Positions 12,825-14,061 of a stretch of DNA of 14,061 nt are shown here, piece by piece. Numbering within the stretch: position 1 is the first letter of the stretch; each line of letters begins with the position of its first letter. This stretch comes from SAR324 cluster bacterium (GTDB lineage: Bacteria > SAR324 > JACQKK01). Location: the NCBI GenBank assembly GCA_027296185.1, contig JAPUJL010000450.1:1-14061 (forward strand), read 5' to 3'. The position numbers and the translations under genes are program-made. The notes under the pieces are model-generated. The model ran no database searches. It saw only the letters and a program-made list of their open reading frames with translations, and was not told the DNA's origin.

Positions 12825-14061
12825 TTATGCCTTTTCGATGTCGACCAGAAAGGCCTTGAATTCCGGGCAGCGCGTGTTCACGTCGCCCACGAAGGGACTA
12901 AGGCTGTTCGCTATCGCGCCTTGATTGATGCCGATGAATCCCCAGTGAATCGGGATGCCGACGGTGTAGGTCTTTTTCCCGTTGACCATCATCGACTTGA
13001 TGCGCTTGGTGACGATCGCCACCCCTTGCACTTCTCCGCGCTTGGATCTGACCCGGGCCTTGCCGCCGTTGACGATGCCCTTCTCCGCGGCGAGCTCTTC
13101 CGGCACCTCGATGAAGAAGTCCGGCATGGATTCGACCAGATAGGGCATGTTGCTGGTCACGAAGTGCTCCCGCTCCACCACCCGGTAGACCGTACAGGCG
13201 TAGGGGAAGTCCTTCGTGTTGCGGGTCAGGGACTCCTTGATGCCATCGTAGTAGTGCACCGCCGGCGAGTTGGGGACATTCTCGTGCAGGATATTGACGG
13301 TCGGGCTTTCCACCGGCTCGTAATGCTCGGGGAAGGGCCCGTCCTTCATGGGGAAAATAGGCGACGCGGCGAATATCCGGGCCACGCCCTCCTCGTTCAT
13401 AATGAAGGCGCCCATCTTGCCCGGCGGGGTGGTCTTGCCGTAGTCCGGCACGTCGCCCACCCACTCGCTGCCGGTCCACTGAATCCCCGGCCGCGACGGA
13501 TCCCAGGGCCGCCCCTCGGCGTCGGCGGAGGCGCGGTTGTAGAGCACACGCCGGTTGAGCGGCCAGTTCCAGGCCCAGGTGTGGTGCATGCCCATGCCCG
13601 TGGGATCTTCGGTTCCCCGGCGGGCCATCATGTTGCCGTCCTCGGTAAAGCTGCCCGAGTACAGCCAGTTGCCCGATACGGTGCTGCCGTCCGCCTTGAG
13701 TTGGCCGAACGAGGAGAGCAGCTTGCGGGTCTTGAGATCGTAGCCGTTGATCTCCTTCGCCAGCTCCACCAGCGACGGCTCACGCGGGTTGGCGTAGTTC
13801 CAGGTCAGGTGATCGATGGGGTCGTGATAGGCCCCGCCTTCCTGGGCGTAGAGCTCCTTCACGCGCCAGAACAGTTCGGAGAGGATCGCCGTGTCGCTGT
13901 GGACCCCCGTCGGCGGGTCGATCACCTTCTCCTTCCACTGCGCCCAGCGGCCGCTGTTGGTGAAGGAGCCGTCCCGCTCGATCCAGTGGGTCGCCGGCAG
14001 GAAGAACACTTCGGTGTCGACGTCCTCCGGATTCACGCCGGGGGCCTTCCAGAACTCCGCC
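12825..14061 (-). CDS. fdoG: Formate dehydrogenase catalytic (alpha) subunit, C-terminal part
   Basis: C-terminal 411 residues of the Mo/W-bis-MGD formate dehydrogenase alpha subunit, which oxidises formate to CO2. The 5' end lies beyond the right edge, so the Tat signal, the N-terminal [4Fe-4S] site and the selenocysteine or cysteine ligand cannot be seen. Reading starts mid-protein at AEFWKAPGVNPEDVDTEVFF, which matches the FdnG/FdoG family. Further family features are NSGRWAQWKEK, the MGD-binding-type stretch PYLVESMPDFFIEVPEELAAEKG, and the C-terminal beta-barrel ending IPIHWGFIGINQGAIANSLSP and VGDVNTRCPEFK. No in-frame TGA occurs in the visible part. It is the upstream gene of the fdoGHI-fdhE operon. 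The FdnG (nitrate-inducible) and FdoG forms cannot be told apart here, so the symbol is a best guess. Confidence 0.95.
   Translation of the reverse strand, partial: AEFWKAPGVNPEDVDTEVFFLPATHWIERDGSFTNSGRWAQWKEKVIDPPTGVHSDTAILSELFWRVKELYAQEGGAYHDPIDHLTWNYANPREPSLVELAKEINGYDLKTRKLLSSFGQLKADGSTVSGNWLYSGSFTEDGNMMARRGTEDPTGMGMHHTWAWNWPLNRRVLYNRASADAEGRPWDPSRPGIQWTGSEWVGDVPDYGKTTPPGKMGAFIMNEEGVARIFAASPIFPMKDGPFPEHYEPVESPTVNILHENVPNSPAVHYYDGIKESLTRNTKDFPYACTVYRVVEREHFVTSNMPYLVESMPDFFIEVPEELAAEKGIVNGGKARVRSKRGEVQGVAIVTKRIKSMMVNGKKTYTVGIPIHWGFIGINQGAIANSLSPFVGDVNTRCPEFKAFLVDIEKA

Noticed and set aside
14034..14036. Start codon of fdoG
   Set aside because: This GTG is an internal valine; the frame stays open to the window edge, with family-like residues upstream, so the gene is cut by the window.
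1..14061. CRISPR array, insertion sequence, integrase or rRNA
   Set aside because: No regular repeat-spacer pattern, transposase-like protein, terminal inverted repeats or ribosomal RNA sequence was seen on either strand.

Overview
The window is GC-rich bacterial DNA (about 65-70% G+C in most genes by hand count of sample lines). It looks like a proteobacterium, probably a gammaproteobacterium with anaerobic or microaerophilic respiration. The main evidence is an E. coli FdoGHI-type membrane-bound formate dehydrogenase operon with its maturation factor FdhE, and an MpaA-like murein-peptide amidase. I cannot fix the genus from sequence alone.

Layout, left to right. (1) 31-2155, minus strand: a di-iron ferritin-like protein followed by an MBL-fold hydrolase, probably one operon and clearly lower in G+C than the rest. 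(2) 2156-2510: a divergent promoter region. (3) 2511-4855, plus strand: a small conserved-looking hypothetical gene and metG (methionyl-tRNA synthetase). (4) 4950-5687, minus strand: an M14 zinc carboxypeptidase of the MpaA type, convergent with metG. (5) 5688-6064: a non-coding stretch rich in short palindromes. (6) 6065-10368, plus strand: an AAA+-acidic linker-VWA fusion protein, a stand-alone AAA+ paralogue, a DCC1/DUF393 CxxC protein and a small helical protein. (7) 10431-14061, minus strand: fdhE, fdoI, fdoH and the 3' part of fdoG, tightly packed with overlapping or abutting genes and convergent with block 6; fdoG runs off the right edge.

How the genes may work together. FdoG (Mo/W-bis-MGD catalytic subunit), FdoH (four [4Fe-4S] clusters, one membrane anchor) and FdoI (cytochrome b) would oxidise formate on the periplasmic side and pass electrons to quinone; FdhE is the cytoplasmic maturation factor. 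The adjacent pair of MoxR/RavA-like ATPases is the most interesting content. One subunit is AAA+ only and the other is AAA+ plus acidic linker plus VWA with an intact MIDAS, the same division of labour as the I and D subunits of magnesium chelatase, yet the ATPase sequences are MoxR/RavA-like. Both have Asp-Asp in place of Asp-Glu in Walker B, and both share a C-terminal motif DSSNSLxTDR. Their placement tail-to-tail with an fdh operon suggests, but does not prove, a role in activating or maturing a metalloenzyme, as CbbQ/CbbO and RavA/ViaA do for other enzymes.
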